From Chitinophaga sp. S165 (GTDB taxonomy: Bacteria; Bacteroidota; Bacteroidia; Chitinophagales; Chitinophagaceae), in NCBI RefSeq assembly GCF_003182155.1, contig NZ_QGTG01000001.1:478390-542389 (forward strand): a stretch of DNA of 64,000 bases, read 5' to 3'. The notes under the pieces were generated by a model. The model was not told where the DNA came from, did not search any database, and worked only from the letters and a program-made list of their open reading frames with translations. The position numbers and the translations under genes are program-made. Positions 35,908 through 44,784 of the stretch are shown here, in pieces. Every line of letters starts with the position of its first letter. Position 1 is the stretch's first letter.

Positions 35908-37266
35908 ATGCTGACATTATTATTCAAGAGCTTTATCCGTTCGAAGGTGGCGGTAATTGGTCTGGCAGTTGTTTTGTTTACCGGTATTATCAGCATCTAC
36001 ATCGGCCGCCAACATATAGAAAAACAGCGGACCAGTATTGAGAAGACCGCTCATTTCCAGCAGGAACATATCCAACGGAACGTGCAATATTTCAATAAAG
36101 AAATGGGACTACTGCTGTATCACCTGCGCTTCAGTCTCGTTAATGAAACACATCCGCTTAATGGTTTATCCATAGGCCAGAGAGATGTAAATTCGTCCAT
36201 CCAAAGCATCACTATCCGCAACCTGGAAAATCAGAAGTACGATACTGACTTGTTCAATCCGTTCAACCTGCTGACGGGCAATCTTGATTTTAGCTTTGTG
36301 CTCATCTACCTGTTGCCATTGCTTATCATCGGCTTCAGTTATAACTTGCTGTCTGAAGAAAAGGAAGACGGTACCTGGCCTTTGGTTTCGACCCAGGGGA
36401 ACCACCCGTTCAAACTCCTGTTGCGGAAACTGTTGATACGTGCCATAGCCGTTTTCGCCGCACTGGCAGTATTACTCTTGCTTTCCGCTGTGATCCTGTC
36501 AATTCCTGTTGATAGCAGTTTCATAGCCACGATTGCGCTTGCTGTTTTATACCTGTTATGCTGGTTCGCGATCTGCCTGTGGGTAATATCTCTCCAGAAG
36601 AGATCAAGCACCAATGCCGTCATTCTTTTAAGCAGCTGGATGATGCTCACGGTGATCCTTCCCGGAGCAGTGAACAATTACATCCTCAATAAATACCCCG
36701 TTCCGGAAGCAATGGCTACAGCGGTAGCACAGCGCGAAGGATACCATGAAAAGTGGGATATGGATAAGCAACCGACCATGGATAAATTCTATGCGCACTA
36801 CCCGCAGTTCCGCAGATACATATTACCCGAAGGGCAGTTCAACTGGCCCTGGTATTATGCCATGCAGCAAATGGGAGATGATGAATCACAGATGCAGGCA
36901 AATGCAATGCAGGATAAACTCTGGCAAAGAGAAAAGACAAGCACTTTCATTGCCGGCTTCATTCCCACATTGCACACGCAGCATATGTTAAACACCATCG
37001 CCCGCGCAGGGCTAAGTAACCAGTTGAGCTTTCTGGACAGCACTACCGGATTTCATGAGAAAATGAGATTGCATTTTTACCCGAAGATCTTTGAAGGATC
37101 CGCTGTGTCGGGCGAGGATTGGCAGCAATTTAAAATGGAACACTTCTCTCAGGCATACAATATTAATTGGCTATCGGTATTAATGCCCCTCATCCTGGTC
37201 AGTGTATTATTTTTTGGACTGAGCGCTGTTAATTTCAGAAAGTCATTACAGCACGACCGGATGTAA
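35908..37266 (+). CDS. ABC-2 type permease (DUF3526-like), second of pair
   Basis: 452 residues, paralogue of the preceding permease: N-terminal membrane segment, then NLLSEEKEDGTWPLVSTQGN (the same motif as in the first), several membrane helices at about 128-250, a large loop and a C-terminal helix (WLSVLMPLILVSVLFFGLS). The two permeases and the ATPase would make a full exporter. Start 3 bases after the previous stop. Confidence 0.85.
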   Translation: MLTLLFKSFIRSKVAVIGLAVVLFTGIISIYIGRQHIEKQRTSIEKTAHFQQEHIQRNVQYFNKEMGLLLYHLRFSLVNETHPLNGLSIGQRDVNSSIQSITIRNLENQKYDTDLFNPFNLLTGNLDFSFVLIYLLPLLIIGFSYNLLSEEKEDGTWPLVSTQGNHPFKLLLRKLLIRAIAVFAALAVLLLLSAVILSIPVDSSFIATIALAVLYLLCWFAICLWVISLQKRSSTNAVILLSSWMMLTVILPGAVNNYILNKYPVPEAMATAVAQREGYHEKWDMDKQPTMDKFYAHYPQFRRYILPEGQFNWPWYYAMQQMGDDESQMQANAMQDKLWQREKTSTFIAGFIPTLHTQHMLNTIARAGLSNQLSFLDSTTGFHEKMRLHFYPKIFEGSAVSGEDWQQFKMEHFSQAYNINWLSVLMPLILVSVLFFGLSAVNFRKSLQHDRM

Positions 37267-37289
37267 CGCATGCTTGCAGCCTGATATCA

Positions 37290-37520
37290 TTAATCATTCA
37301 AACACAGGTCAAAAGGTAAATAGATACAGCAATGTCCTTTTTCTTTAAGGCAGAAAATAACATCTTCTGCCTTAAAGAATTTCCCTTCCACCCGCATGAT
37401 CTTATCTTCATCTTCGAGGTCAAATGTAACCCTGAGATCAGGAATTGTTTGCAGCAGATCATTCACAATGACCTGTACCTTTTCGGTACATAGTACGTCT
37501 GTTTTAAAAACTCTTACCAT
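37290..37520 (-). CDS. Small HMA-like alpha-beta protein
   Basis: 76 residues with an alternating beta-alpha-beta-beta-alpha-beta pattern like heavy-metal-associated (HMA) domains (MVRVFKTDVL, VNDLLQTIPDLRVTFDL, MRVEGKFFKAEDVIFCLKEKG), but without a CxxC metal motif at the usual loop. Convergent with the second ABC permease gene 23 bases away. Function unknown; the family match is by overall pattern only. Confidence 0.5.
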   Translation of the reverse strand: MVRVFKTDVLCTEKVQVIVNDLLQTIPDLRVTFDLEDEDKIMRVEGKFFKAEDVIFCLKEKGHCCIYLPFDLCLND

Positions 37521-37542
37521 GATCGTAGCAATTGAATTGGCT

Positions 37543-38556
37543 CTATTTCTTTGAGCTCATAAAAAGAAAAGGATTGAACGAGATGCCTATGTTAAAATAA
37601 AAGGTCGGGTCTGGAGTAGTTTGATATACCGGCGATCCAAACGAATCTTCTTTCCTGAATATCCTGCCGGAAGTGGTCATCTTCATACCTGTCTTTGCCG
37701 TGAGTACAAAATGATTGGCTATTATGTGTTCATACATCAAACCTGAATTAATGTCTAGTTGCCTGTACTCATATCTTTGGTCCGTACTGTCCAGGTTATA
37801 TAGATAGAAGCCCGTTCTGTCCAGCTCCGCACCTAAGGATAATCTCCCGTTAGCCATCAGGTACTTTCTTAAATAGATGCTCTTTGGAAAGATCACATCT
37901 GCAATCAGGCCATTATTAAACTTATGCTCGTAGGAGAAAGTTGGCATGACAGGAGCCTGTGAACTAGGGTCAATGTTCACGAGTAAACCAACTGTCAGTT
38001 TCGTACGCTGATTCGCCTTTAGCACAATATTACCTGTTAACATTCCTTTTACTCTCTCAACATGTTTCTCGCTACCATCAACTAGTAGACTTGATGTATA
38101 GATCGTCTTTTTATTGAACAACGTAGAGAAATATGAGAAGTTAACAGCGGAAAAGAAGTAATGAAAATCGCCATCCGTAGTTTTAATACTTCCTCCGGGG
38201 TGTGTTATATCCGCCCCAACAGAAGTGTACCTGTATCCTGCTGTGGCGCCCATTAACCAGTTTTTTCTCTTTATAAAGTTATAGTTGGCACTCATTTTTA
38301 ACTGTGTGAAATTAGTGACCCTACTTTCCGGCAAGGCTTTCCCTATTTGTTCTGATGTGAAATTGTATGGAGCGGAATAGATGAATTCAATATTCAGTGG
38401 ACGTGCAATGGCAAGCCTGCTTGCAGCATTGCGCTCTGCACGTTTAGGGAGCGACAGGCTATCTTGTGCCCCGTTAGAGATATTCTGCGATAAACATTCC
38501 ACTGACATGATCAGTATGCCTGATACTGATAGCAATAATTTTCGTGTAATTTCCAT
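37543..38556 (-). CDS. Outer-membrane beta-barrel protein (uncharacterised)
   Basis: 337 residues with a signal peptide (ends near VECLSQN) and a barrel-like pattern of amphipathic strands ending FNIGISFNPFLF. The strands and the lack of a soluble domain fit outer-membrane porin-like proteins, such as DUF6268-type barrels. It is divergent from the LytS/LytTR pair, and the LytTR operator-like repeats at 38706-38760 lie between the two promoters, so it may be under their control. Substrate not known. Confidence 0.65.
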   Translation of the reverse strand: MEITRKLLLSVSGILIMSVECLSQNISNGAQDSLSLPKRAERNAASRLAIARPLNIEFIYSAPYNFTSEQIGKALPESRVTNFTQLKMSANYNFIKRKNWLMGATAGYRYTSVGADITHPGGSIKTTDGDFHYFFSAVNFSYFSTLFNKKTIYTSSLLVDGSEKHVERVKGMLTGNIVLKANQRTKLTVGLLVNIDPSSQAPVMPTFSYEHKFNNGLIADVIFPKSIYLRKYLMANGRLSLGAELDRTGFYLYNLDSTDQRYEYRQLDINSGLMYEHIIANHFVLTAKTGMKMTTSGRIFRKEDSFGSPVYQTTPDPTFYFNIGISFNPFLFMSSKK

Positions 38557-38705
38557 GTTCCTTGTTTAGAATTCTAATGATAGACTGGGTAAAGCTGGCT
38601 GTAATCAATGATCGTGAAGGACTGCTTTGTTGCGATGAAGACGGCCCGTCATACATTGACTAACGGAACAAAGAAAGATAGAATAGGGTCTCAGTTTTTC
38701 GTTTT

Positions 38706-38760
38706 TATACCAAACCGTTTACATTTTATACTAAATTATTTACAAGCGAAATTTGGTATA
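38706..38760. promoter_or_regulatory. Candidate LytTR operator (direct plus inverted repeats)
   Basis: TATACCAAA (38706-38714) and TATACTAAA (38727-38735) start exactly 21 bases apart, the spacing of LytTR-type direct repeats such as AgrA sites; the flanking bases also match (GTTTACA versus ATTTACA). TTTGGTATA (38752-38760) is the inverted form of the first. It lies between the divergent outer-membrane gene and the kinase gene. Confidence 0.6.
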
Positions 38761-38844
38761 AGAAAGGCAGGGTTTTGTATAATTTTCAGGTAGGGCAGGC
38801 TATAATCGCGTTATCTTCACTCTGTGTTCAAATTATTAAATATT

Positions 38845-39918
38845 ATGAAGCAAGATCATGTGGAGTTAAATGATGCAAAGATCATTCGACTGATCATTGA
38901 CGACCGGTACAGAATTTTACGTCATGCTGGAATAGTACTGGGAGTACTGGCTATGATCTTCTTTTCTAATGAGGTCCTGGACTATAGGGGAGGTTATAGA
39001 TATCTGCGTCTGTTTTCCGTGTCTGGCTGTCTGATCATTATGTGTTACATCAATATGAACATACTGGTGTCGCGCTTGTTCTTCAGAGGCAGGTATATCC
39101 TGTACCTTGTGCTGTTAGTACTGGTGGTAGTGGCCTGCCGGATAATATTATCCTGGCTACTGGATACGTTTTCAACACCGGAGCAGTTGGCCATCCGTAT
39201 GGCCGAACACAAACTGGGGCTCTATGAAGGAACGCTCATACTGATTGCCGTAGTAATGGTCACCACTACAATGAAGCTCTTCCAGCGATGGGCAAGGGAT
39301 AACGAAAGGATGGCAGCGTTAAGGAATATCACGCTGACAATGGAGTTAAATGAGTTGCGGAATCAGATCAATCCGCATTTCCTCTTTAACATGCTCAATG
39401 GAATTAAAGCGCTTGTTCGCAGTGATCCGGACAGGGCTACAATTGTCATCATGAAATTGTCTGAGTTCCTCCGGTACCAGCTTTATGAGAATAATGAAGA
39501 AAAGACCCTGTTAAGTTCCGAGATCAAATTCTTGTCTAACTTCCTGTCGCTGGAAAAGCTGAGAAGAGATAATCTTTCTGTTGATATTTCCAGCGAGACC
39601 ACTCCCCGGATCCTTAATATGGTTGCCTTACCGCCGAACCTTTTTACCACTTTTCTGGAAAATGCAGTAAAGCACAGTGTTGATATCAGCGGGGCCGCAT
39701 CTTATATCAGGGTTAAGATAGAGGTAATCGGAGATAAGCTTCATTTCAGCTGTCTTAACTCCAGGGACCCGGATTATAGACCTTCAGACAACAGGAGCAG
39801 CGGGCTGGGGCTCGCCAACATAAAAAGGAGATTGGAACTTTTATACGGGGGTAGCTACTATCTGGAAACGAGTTCCACTTCTAAAGAATATAACGTCAAA
39901 TTAATGATACCGTTATGA
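38845..39918 (+). CDS. LytS-type membrane sensor histidine kinase
   Basis: 357 residues from the ATG at 38845 (a GTG at 38824 is the longer alternative). Four membrane helices in the first 150 residues, then the His_kinase domain: LRNQINPHFLFNMLN holds the phospho-histidine (near residue 178), and LENAVKHS and GLGLANIKRRLELLYGG are the ATP-binding N and G boxes. It overlaps the LytTR regulator by four bases (ATGA), the usual two-component pair. Input signal unknown. Confidence 0.9.
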   Translation: MKQDHVELNDAKIIRLIIDDRYRILRHAGIVLGVLAMIFFSNEVLDYRGGYRYLRLFSVSGCLIIMCYINMNILVSRLFFRGRYILYLVLLVLVVVACRIILSWLLDTFSTPEQLAIRMAEHKLGLYEGTLILIAVVMVTTTMKLFQRWARDNERMAALRNITLTMELNELRNQINPHFLFNMLNGIKALVRSDPDRATIVIMKLSEFLRYQLYENNEEKTLLSSEIKFLSNFLSLEKLRRDNLSVDISSETTPRILNMVALPPNLFTTFLENAVKHSVDISGAASYIRVKIEVIGDKLHFSCLNSRDPDYRPSDNRSSGLGLANIKRRLELLYGGSYYLETSSTSKEYNVKLMIPL

Positions 39919-40640
39919 AATGCATCATTGTAGATGATGAGCCTTTGGCAAGAGAGGAAATGCAGGCGCTCATCAGGGATGTTTCAAATGTTGAGGTCCT
40001 GGGTACGTTCTCCAATGCCCTTACCGCTATGGACTTTTTGAAAGGAAACGAAGTAGATCTCATATTCCTCGATATTGAAATGCCGATGGTAACAGGACTG
40101 GAATTCGCGGCAACATTGTCCCGCCAGGTCCTGACGGTTTTTACTACAGCTTATCCACAGTACGCATTTAAAAGTTACGAACTTGATGCTATAGATTATC
40201 TTTTGAAACCTATCGATAAAAGCCGCCTGGAGAAAACGATCAGCAAGGCGGAAATATACAAACGGTTGCTCTCGGATGAGACAGAGAAGAATGTCGTAGA
40301 AGCTAACACCGGCGACTTCTTAATAATCAAATCCGACCGCAGATTTTACAGGCTAAATTTCAATGACATCCGCTTTATAGAAGGATTAAAAGACTACGTA
40401 GTGATACATACAGGCCATCAGAAGCTGATCACAGCTATGAACTTAAAAACCATTCATCAGAAGGTTGCGCAGCAGTTGTTCCTACGCGTAAGTAAATCCT
40501 ATGTAGTCAATATAAACTACATTGATTCATTCGATCATCGCAATATTTATCTTGGCGATACAGAGATTCCGATAGGGGAGGTCTACAGGAAAGATTTCTT
40601 CAGGACGTACTCCGGTGGCGCTCTTAATCCCGACGAATAA
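39915..40640 (+). CDS. LytTR-family response regulator
   Basis: 241 residues: receiver domain with acidic D7-D8, phosphoacceptor D53 in IFLDIEMPM and LLKPID, then a LytTR DNA-binding domain (about 137-235) with FLIIKSDRRFYRLNFNDIRF and HQKVAQQLFLRVSKSYVVN motifs. It is the partner of the LytS kinase. LytTR proteins bind paired direct repeats, which fits the 21-base repeats upstream of this operon, so autoregulation is likely. Confidence 0.93.
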   Translation: MKCIIVDDEPLAREEMQALIRDVSNVEVLGTFSNALTAMDFLKGNEVDLIFLDIEMPMVTGLEFAATLSRQVLTVFTTAYPQYAFKSYELDAIDYLLKPIDKSRLEKTISKAEIYKRLLSDETEKNVVEANTGDFLIIKSDRRFYRLNFNDIRFIEGLKDYVVIHTGHQKLITAMNLKTIHQKVAQQLFLRVSKSYVVNINYIDSFDHRNIYLGDTEIPIGEVYRKDFFRTYSGGALNPDE

Positions 40641-40678
40641 GAGGCTTTCTATCAACAAAGGAACATCCATAAATATTA

Positions 40679-40708
40679 AAGGCTGATCCATTTTACCGAA
40701 TCAGCCTT
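40679..40708. terminator. Shared hairpin between convergent LytTR and barrel genes
   Basis: AAGGCTGAT / ATCAGCCTT (9 bp) with a 12-base loop between the convergent genes. No strong T-run on either side, so efficiency is unclear. Confidence 0.6.
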
Positions 40709-40737
40709 CCCATAAGCAAAATAAAGAAATGGTTTGT

Positions 40738-41673
40738 TTAATTCTTATTTAGTTTGTACGACAATGCAAGCGTTCCTCTCCAACCCTCACTCCGGTTTTG
40801 TACAGCAGCTTCCTTCATCGCTTTTATTTCGAGGAATAGTCCCGAAGGAAATACAAAACCCACACCTGGCCCGTAAGCAAAAACTCTTTCCCGTGTATCT
40901 GTTATGCCATACTTATGCTGGAAATAATTATGATCTCCATCGTGTGCATCCTGTTCCAGCTGATTCAGATAATACCCTGCAGCTTCCACGAATATTGATC
41001 TGGTAACCGCATATTCAGCAGAATAGTTGAAGTTGTAGGTAATACCAGGACGATCATCCGTACCGATACCTTTGAAATAATAATTCAGATGATGCCGCAT
41101 ACTGAAGGAGAGGTTTTTAACAGGCGACAGTGTAAATGTATAGTGAGGGAAAACACGCCAGACACGGGAACCCGGATTGATATCATATGTCGAGTGATAA
41201 CCTCCCGTTGGCACAGCCACATCAACTTCAAGCCGGTGGGAATAATCCATCCCGAACAGCTTCCTGTTGAACCATTGTACCAGCGGTCCGGTAACAAGAT
41301 CGCCTAGCGGACTTGGATTGATCGAAGGTGCAGCACCACCGCTTGCATTAGTGGACAACTTTACAAGCGGCATAATTGTGGTAAAGCCGAGGTTACCTCC
41401 TAAGATTCGTTTCTTACTGATAAACACTACCTGCTGTAATGTGATCAGCGAACTCACTTGCAGTGCGCCGTTAATTGTCTTTCCGTGACTGTTTTTAACC
41501 TTATCGGGTTGATCTATCTGTACATATTGCAGATAGTACCATCCTGGTGACGGTGGATTACCATCCTGTAAATTGGTAAGTCCTAAATTGCCTGGAGGGA
41601 GATGCGGGTCCTGGCTGTAAGCGGCAAAAGGGATAAGTGCCAGTAATAGGAGGCCGGTAATTATCATCTTCAT
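40738..41673 (-). CDS. Outer-membrane transporter-like beta-barrel (phenol MetA type)
   Basis: 311 residues from the ATG at 41673, which gives a clean signal peptide (MKMIITGLLLLALIPFAAYS, cut before QD); longer starts upstream spoil it. Strands such as GALQVSSLITLQQVV, LGDLVTGPLVQWFNRK and FVFPSGLFLEIKAMKEA near the C-terminus resemble the outer-membrane MetA-pathway/phenol-degradation transporter family. Ligand not known. Convergent with the LytTR gene. Confidence 0.75.
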   Translation of the reverse strand: MKMIITGLLLLALIPFAAYSQDPHLPPGNLGLTNLQDGNPPSPGWYYLQYVQIDQPDKVKNSHGKTINGALQVSSLITLQQVVFISKKRILGGNLGFTTIMPLVKLSTNASGGAAPSINPSPLGDLVTGPLVQWFNRKLFGMDYSHRLEVDVAVPTGGYHSTYDINPGSRVWRVFPHYTFTLSPVKNLSFSMRHHLNYYFKGIGTDDRPGITYNFNYSAEYAVTRSIFVEAAGYYLNQLEQDAHDGDHNYFQHKYGITDTRERVFAYGPGVGFVFPSGLFLEIKAMKEAAVQNRSEGWRGTLALSYKLNKN

Positions 41674-42184
41674 TTTTCTGCCTGTCTGGAATTCTCTTTG
41701 ATCTGGTACGTTCGGTTTCATGATATATTTTCTGTCGTTTCTCATCAGGACATTCATCCCTGACTGACACCACAAAGTTGCGACAAGAGAGACCTCTTTT
41801 TGATGTATAGATCATAGGATTATATGTAAATTTCAAAGAAATAGTATCTCAATGAAACGTCTGTCGGCTCGGGAAGGAGCCGTGTTGTCTGCAGCGCCCC
41901 GGGGTCCCCGCCGCCTGGACGAGTTTCTGCCAACTAGCCCCCACAGCTAAATCCCTCGCATTCTTGAACGCTTGTTCAAAAATTATTTGGTAGAATATAC
42001 TGAATGGTATAATTTTGTTCGACAGAATTCGATCTTTCGATAGATAGCCGGGGCTGCCCGCGGCATTTGTCTCCACATAAAGCCGTGGCGGCACGGAGAT
42101 AGTATAAGAGTGTGTTTTTTATGATTGACGATTGTAGTTTCAGAGCCCTGGTTTCGGCCAGGGCTTAAGTATTAACAGTTTCGG
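41674..42184. other. Intergenic region with a GC-rich block and a hairpin
   Basis: No convincing gene. The 41870-41945 block is much GC-richer than the neighbours (for example GCAGCGCCCCGGGGTCC). Near its right end AGCCCTGG / CCAGGGCT (42144-42165) makes an 8-bp hairpin 19 bases before the next ATG. Short frames on the minus strand across the block are not supported. Confidence 0.4.
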
Positions 42185-42934
42185 ATGCAAAATATAGCAT
42201 TGTTAAATAGAGAGAAGGTCGCAACACTTCTAACCAGCTTTGGATCGGGCATGAAAACGCCGTTAACATATATTCACCCCACAAGGTATAAACAGCATAA
42301 TCCCCTGATCGCAGATGGACTGCAAGGTCTGAAATTGTATTTGAAAGACATACCCCGTCATATAATAGTCAGAGTACTTCGCCTGATGGAAGACGGCCCG
42401 TTCGTATTCGCGCATGTGGAATATCATTTTCCCATTCCAATGGCAGGCTTTCACATCTTCAGATTTGAGGATGGTCTGATCGTGGAACACTGGGATAATG
42501 CACAGCCATTATTGCCACTCGTATCGGGGAGGAGCAGCATCACCAGCGGAACGGTACTGATCACCGACCGGGATAAGACAGACGAGAATAAAGATCTTGT
42601 TAAGGCCTTTATGGAAGATCTCCTTTCAGAAGGGAACATAAAAAAGCTGGGTGATTATTTTCCCGAACAGGGTTGTATCAATCATAGCGCTGTCAGCGCT
42701 GGAAAGACCAGTCAGACGAAATGGGAGAAACACGGTATCAGATATGACAAAATGCATAGGATATTAGGTGAAGGCAATTTCGTCCTCACAATAAGTGAAG
42801 GACATCTTAAAGGAGCGCCATCCGCTTTCTATGACCTGTTCAGGGTAGCAAACGGTAAGATTGCCGAACACTGGGACATTATTGAAGAAATTATAGGTAT
42901 AGAGAATCATAAGAACACTAACGGAAAATTTTAA
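42185..42934 (+). CDS. SnoaL-like protein with two tandem domains
   Basis: 249 residues made of two SnoaL/NTF2-like halves (about 1-120 and 130-249). Each half ends in a similar motif (LIVEHWDN near 99 and KIAEHWDI near 233) and has VEYHFPIPMAGFHIFRF-type strands, so it appears to come from a tandem duplication. SnoaL-like proteins bind small molecules and some are cyclases or hydrolases; substrate unknown. It lies 5 bases before the MFS efflux gene on the same strand, so the two may act together. Confidence 0.75.
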   Translation: MQNIALLNREKVATLLTSFGSGMKTPLTYIHPTRYKQHNPLIADGLQGLKLYLKDIPRHIIVRVLRLMEDGPFVFAHVEYHFPIPMAGFHIFRFEDGLIVEHWDNAQPLLPLVSGRSSITSGTVLITDRDKTDENKDLVKAFMEDLLSEGNIKKLGDYFPEQGCINHSAVSAGKTSQTKWEKHGIRYDKMHRILGEGNFVLTISEGHLKGAPSAFYDLFRVANGKIAEHWDIIEEIIGIENHKNTNGKF

Positions 42935-42939
42935 GAGGT

Positions 42940-44157
42940 ATGAAGTTTATTAAGGAGAACCATCACGGTATAAGTACCGTTCTCGCATTCGCACTAATCC
43001 CCCTGTCGGGCTTTGCGACCGACATTTATATACCGTCTCTGCCTGCCATGGCGACGGATCTTGGCGTAAGCAATGCAGCTATACAGTTGTCGTTGCTGAT
43101 CTTCATGATCAGCTCCGGCAGTAGTCAATGGTTCATAGGAAGCCTGTTGGACAGCTTCGGACGTTACCGTCTGGGATTAACTGCGCTACTCGTCTTCACC
43201 TTCGCCAGTTTCTCCATTGCTATGTCGCATAATATTAATGTGATCTATGCCATGCGTGTGATACAGGGTATTTGTGTGTCGCTGATCGTCGTGGGCAAGC
43301 GCGCTTACTTTATGGACATTTATTCCGGAGAGAAACTGAAGCATTATACCAGCTTGTTCTCCATTATCTGGGCCACGGCTCCGATAGCGGCTCCCTTCCT
43401 GGGCGGTTATCTGCAAGCGGCCTTCGGATGGTCTTCCAACTTCTATTTCCTGGGTATCGCTACACTGATCCTCCTGGTGCTGGAATTGAAATACGGGGGA
43501 GAATCCTTAAAGACTTTCCATCCATTCAAAATGGAACCTATCCTGAAGGTATACGGATCAATGATCAAAACACCCGACTTTAGTCTGGGGCTGGTTATTC
43601 TGGCCCTGTGTTACGGCATGGTCATCGTGCATGGTATGACAAGTCCCTTCATTATTGAGCACGTGTTTCATCATTCAGCCGTAGTTACCGGTTATTGTTC
43701 CCTGCTGTCGGGATTATCGATCATGATAGGGGGGATTATCTCCAAATCACTTATTAACCGGCCATTCACTAAAAAGATAGTAGCTGCACTTACATTACAG
43801 GCACTGGCTATTATAGGAATGATGGTCACTTCCGGATTTGGCTCTAACCTGTATACCCTGATGGCATTCACCATTGTGATCCATATGGTAAGTGGGTTTG
43901 TATTCAATAACCTGTTTGCTTATTGTCTTGGCCGTTTCAGTAAAAATGCGGGCATCGCAAGCGGTATTACCGGAGGCTCAATGTACGTACTTACCTCCAT
44001 CTTTAGTTATGGCATCGGCAGTTTACTGACCATCAAAACGCAGGCCTTACTGGCTGAAGCCTATCTCGTAATGGCGTTGGTACTGGCGATTGTATTTACG
44101 CTGTTCACCAGGGCCAGAGAGGCTCATCATAGAACTTTACTTGCCGCGCAACAATAA
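42940..44157 (+). CDS. MFS multidrug efflux protein (Bcr/CflA type)
   Basis: 405 residues with twelve predicted membrane helices. The N-terminus FATDIYIPSLPAMATDLGVS is the Bcr/CflA signature, followed by a motif-A-like LLDSFGRYRLG loop and GICVSLIVVGKRA. The family exports drugs and other small molecules in exchange for protons. Cotranscribed with the SnoaL-like gene (5-base gap). Substrate cannot be told from sequence. Confidence 0.92.
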   Translation: MKFIKENHHGISTVLAFALIPLSGFATDIYIPSLPAMATDLGVSNAAIQLSLLIFMISSGSSQWFIGSLLDSFGRYRLGLTALLVFTFASFSIAMSHNINVIYAMRVIQGICVSLIVVGKRAYFMDIYSGEKLKHYTSLFSIIWATAPIAAPFLGGYLQAAFGWSSNFYFLGIATLILLVLELKYGGESLKTFHPFKMEPILKVYGSMIKTPDFSLGLVILALCYGMVIVHGMTSPFIIEHVFHHSAVVTGYCSLLSGLSIMIGGIISKSLINRPFTKKIVAALTLQALAIIGMMVTSGFGSNLYTLMAFTIVIHMVSGFVFNNLFAYCLGRFSKNAGIASGITGGSMYVLTSIFSYGIGSLLTIKTQALLAEAYLVMALVLAIVFTLFTRAREAHHRTLLAAQQ

Positions 44158-44193
44158 AAAAAGCAGCCGCTCAGAAATATCTGGCGGCTGCTT
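44155..44193 (-). terminator. Terminator of the PepSY-like gene
   Basis: Minus strand: AAGCAGCCGC / GCGGCTGCTT (10 bp) followed by TTTTTTT, 18 bases after the PepSY-like stop; it could also end the convergent MFS transcript. Confidence 0.75.
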
Positions 44194-44210
44194 CGTTATA
44201 TACTGAATGG

Positions 44211-44654
44211 TTATTTCTTCTTCTTCTTATCGTCTACCTCATTTTTTAGCACTTTCCCATCCGCACTGAAAGTCACATCTCTTTCTTCCGGACTTTTCTT
44301 CAGCTCCAGTTTGTATGTAATTACTGTTCCGGCAGTATGTTTGTCAACATCATGAATGGTATATCCGGCAAACTGTTGCTGAACGGCTTGCTTCACCGCT
44401 GCCGGCAGATCAGCCTGTTGAATATCCTCTTTCTGTTTTACCAGTTTACCTGATGCGTCATACCAGGCATCGTGTTTGGAAAACTCCGCGTGATACTGAT
44501 CGTCCTTTAATTTCCATTTAACACCTGTCGCCTGGGGATACTGCTGCTGGAAGCTTTTAGTAACGGCCGCTGGTACATTTACCGGCTGATCACTTTTCTG
44601 CGCATAAGAACTAACGGCAGTTCCCATCAAAAGAATTAGAATTAGATGTTTCAT
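44211..44654 (-). CDS. Exported PepSY-like protein
   Basis: 147 residues with a signal peptide (ends VSSYAQ). Two beta-rich repeats (KSFQQQYPQATGVKWKLKDD and VQQQFAGYTIHDVDKHTAG) match the PepSY-like/DUF2874 pattern found in Bacteroidetes periplasmic proteins. The tail is lysine-rich (DDKKKKK). PepSY-like domains are thought to modulate proteases or bind ligands; role unknown. Confidence 0.8.
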   Translation of the reverse strand: MKHLILILLMGTAVSSYAQKSDQPVNVPAAVTKSFQQQYPQATGVKWKLKDDQYHAEFSKHDAWYDASGKLVKQKEDIQQADLPAAVKQAVQQQFAGYTIHDVDKHTAGTVITYKLELKKSPEERDVTFSADGKVLKNEVDDKKKKK

Positions 44655-44720
44655 GAATTAATATTTTAATTGAGGAGGTAAATTTAAGGAAAGAATCTGC
44701 TCCAGGGAAAAAATCGGGTA

Positions 44721-44754
44721 TTTGGACAACAGATTCCCCTAATCCGTACCTTTG
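44721..44754 (+). promoter_or_regulatory. Promoter before 44785 gene
   Basis: TTTG at 44721-44724 and TACCTTTG at 44747-44754 (spacing 26, a little long). The -7 element covers the ATG at 44752, so translation most likely starts at the ATG at 44785. Confidence 0.55.
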
Positions 44755-44784
44755 TATCATCGTTCCCCACTTAATTTTATAGTT

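Noticed and set aside
41849..42094. 81-residue minus-strand frame across the GC-rich block
   Set aside because: Low-complexity, no homology pattern, and lies in a non-coding region between two genes; only its GC content is unusual.
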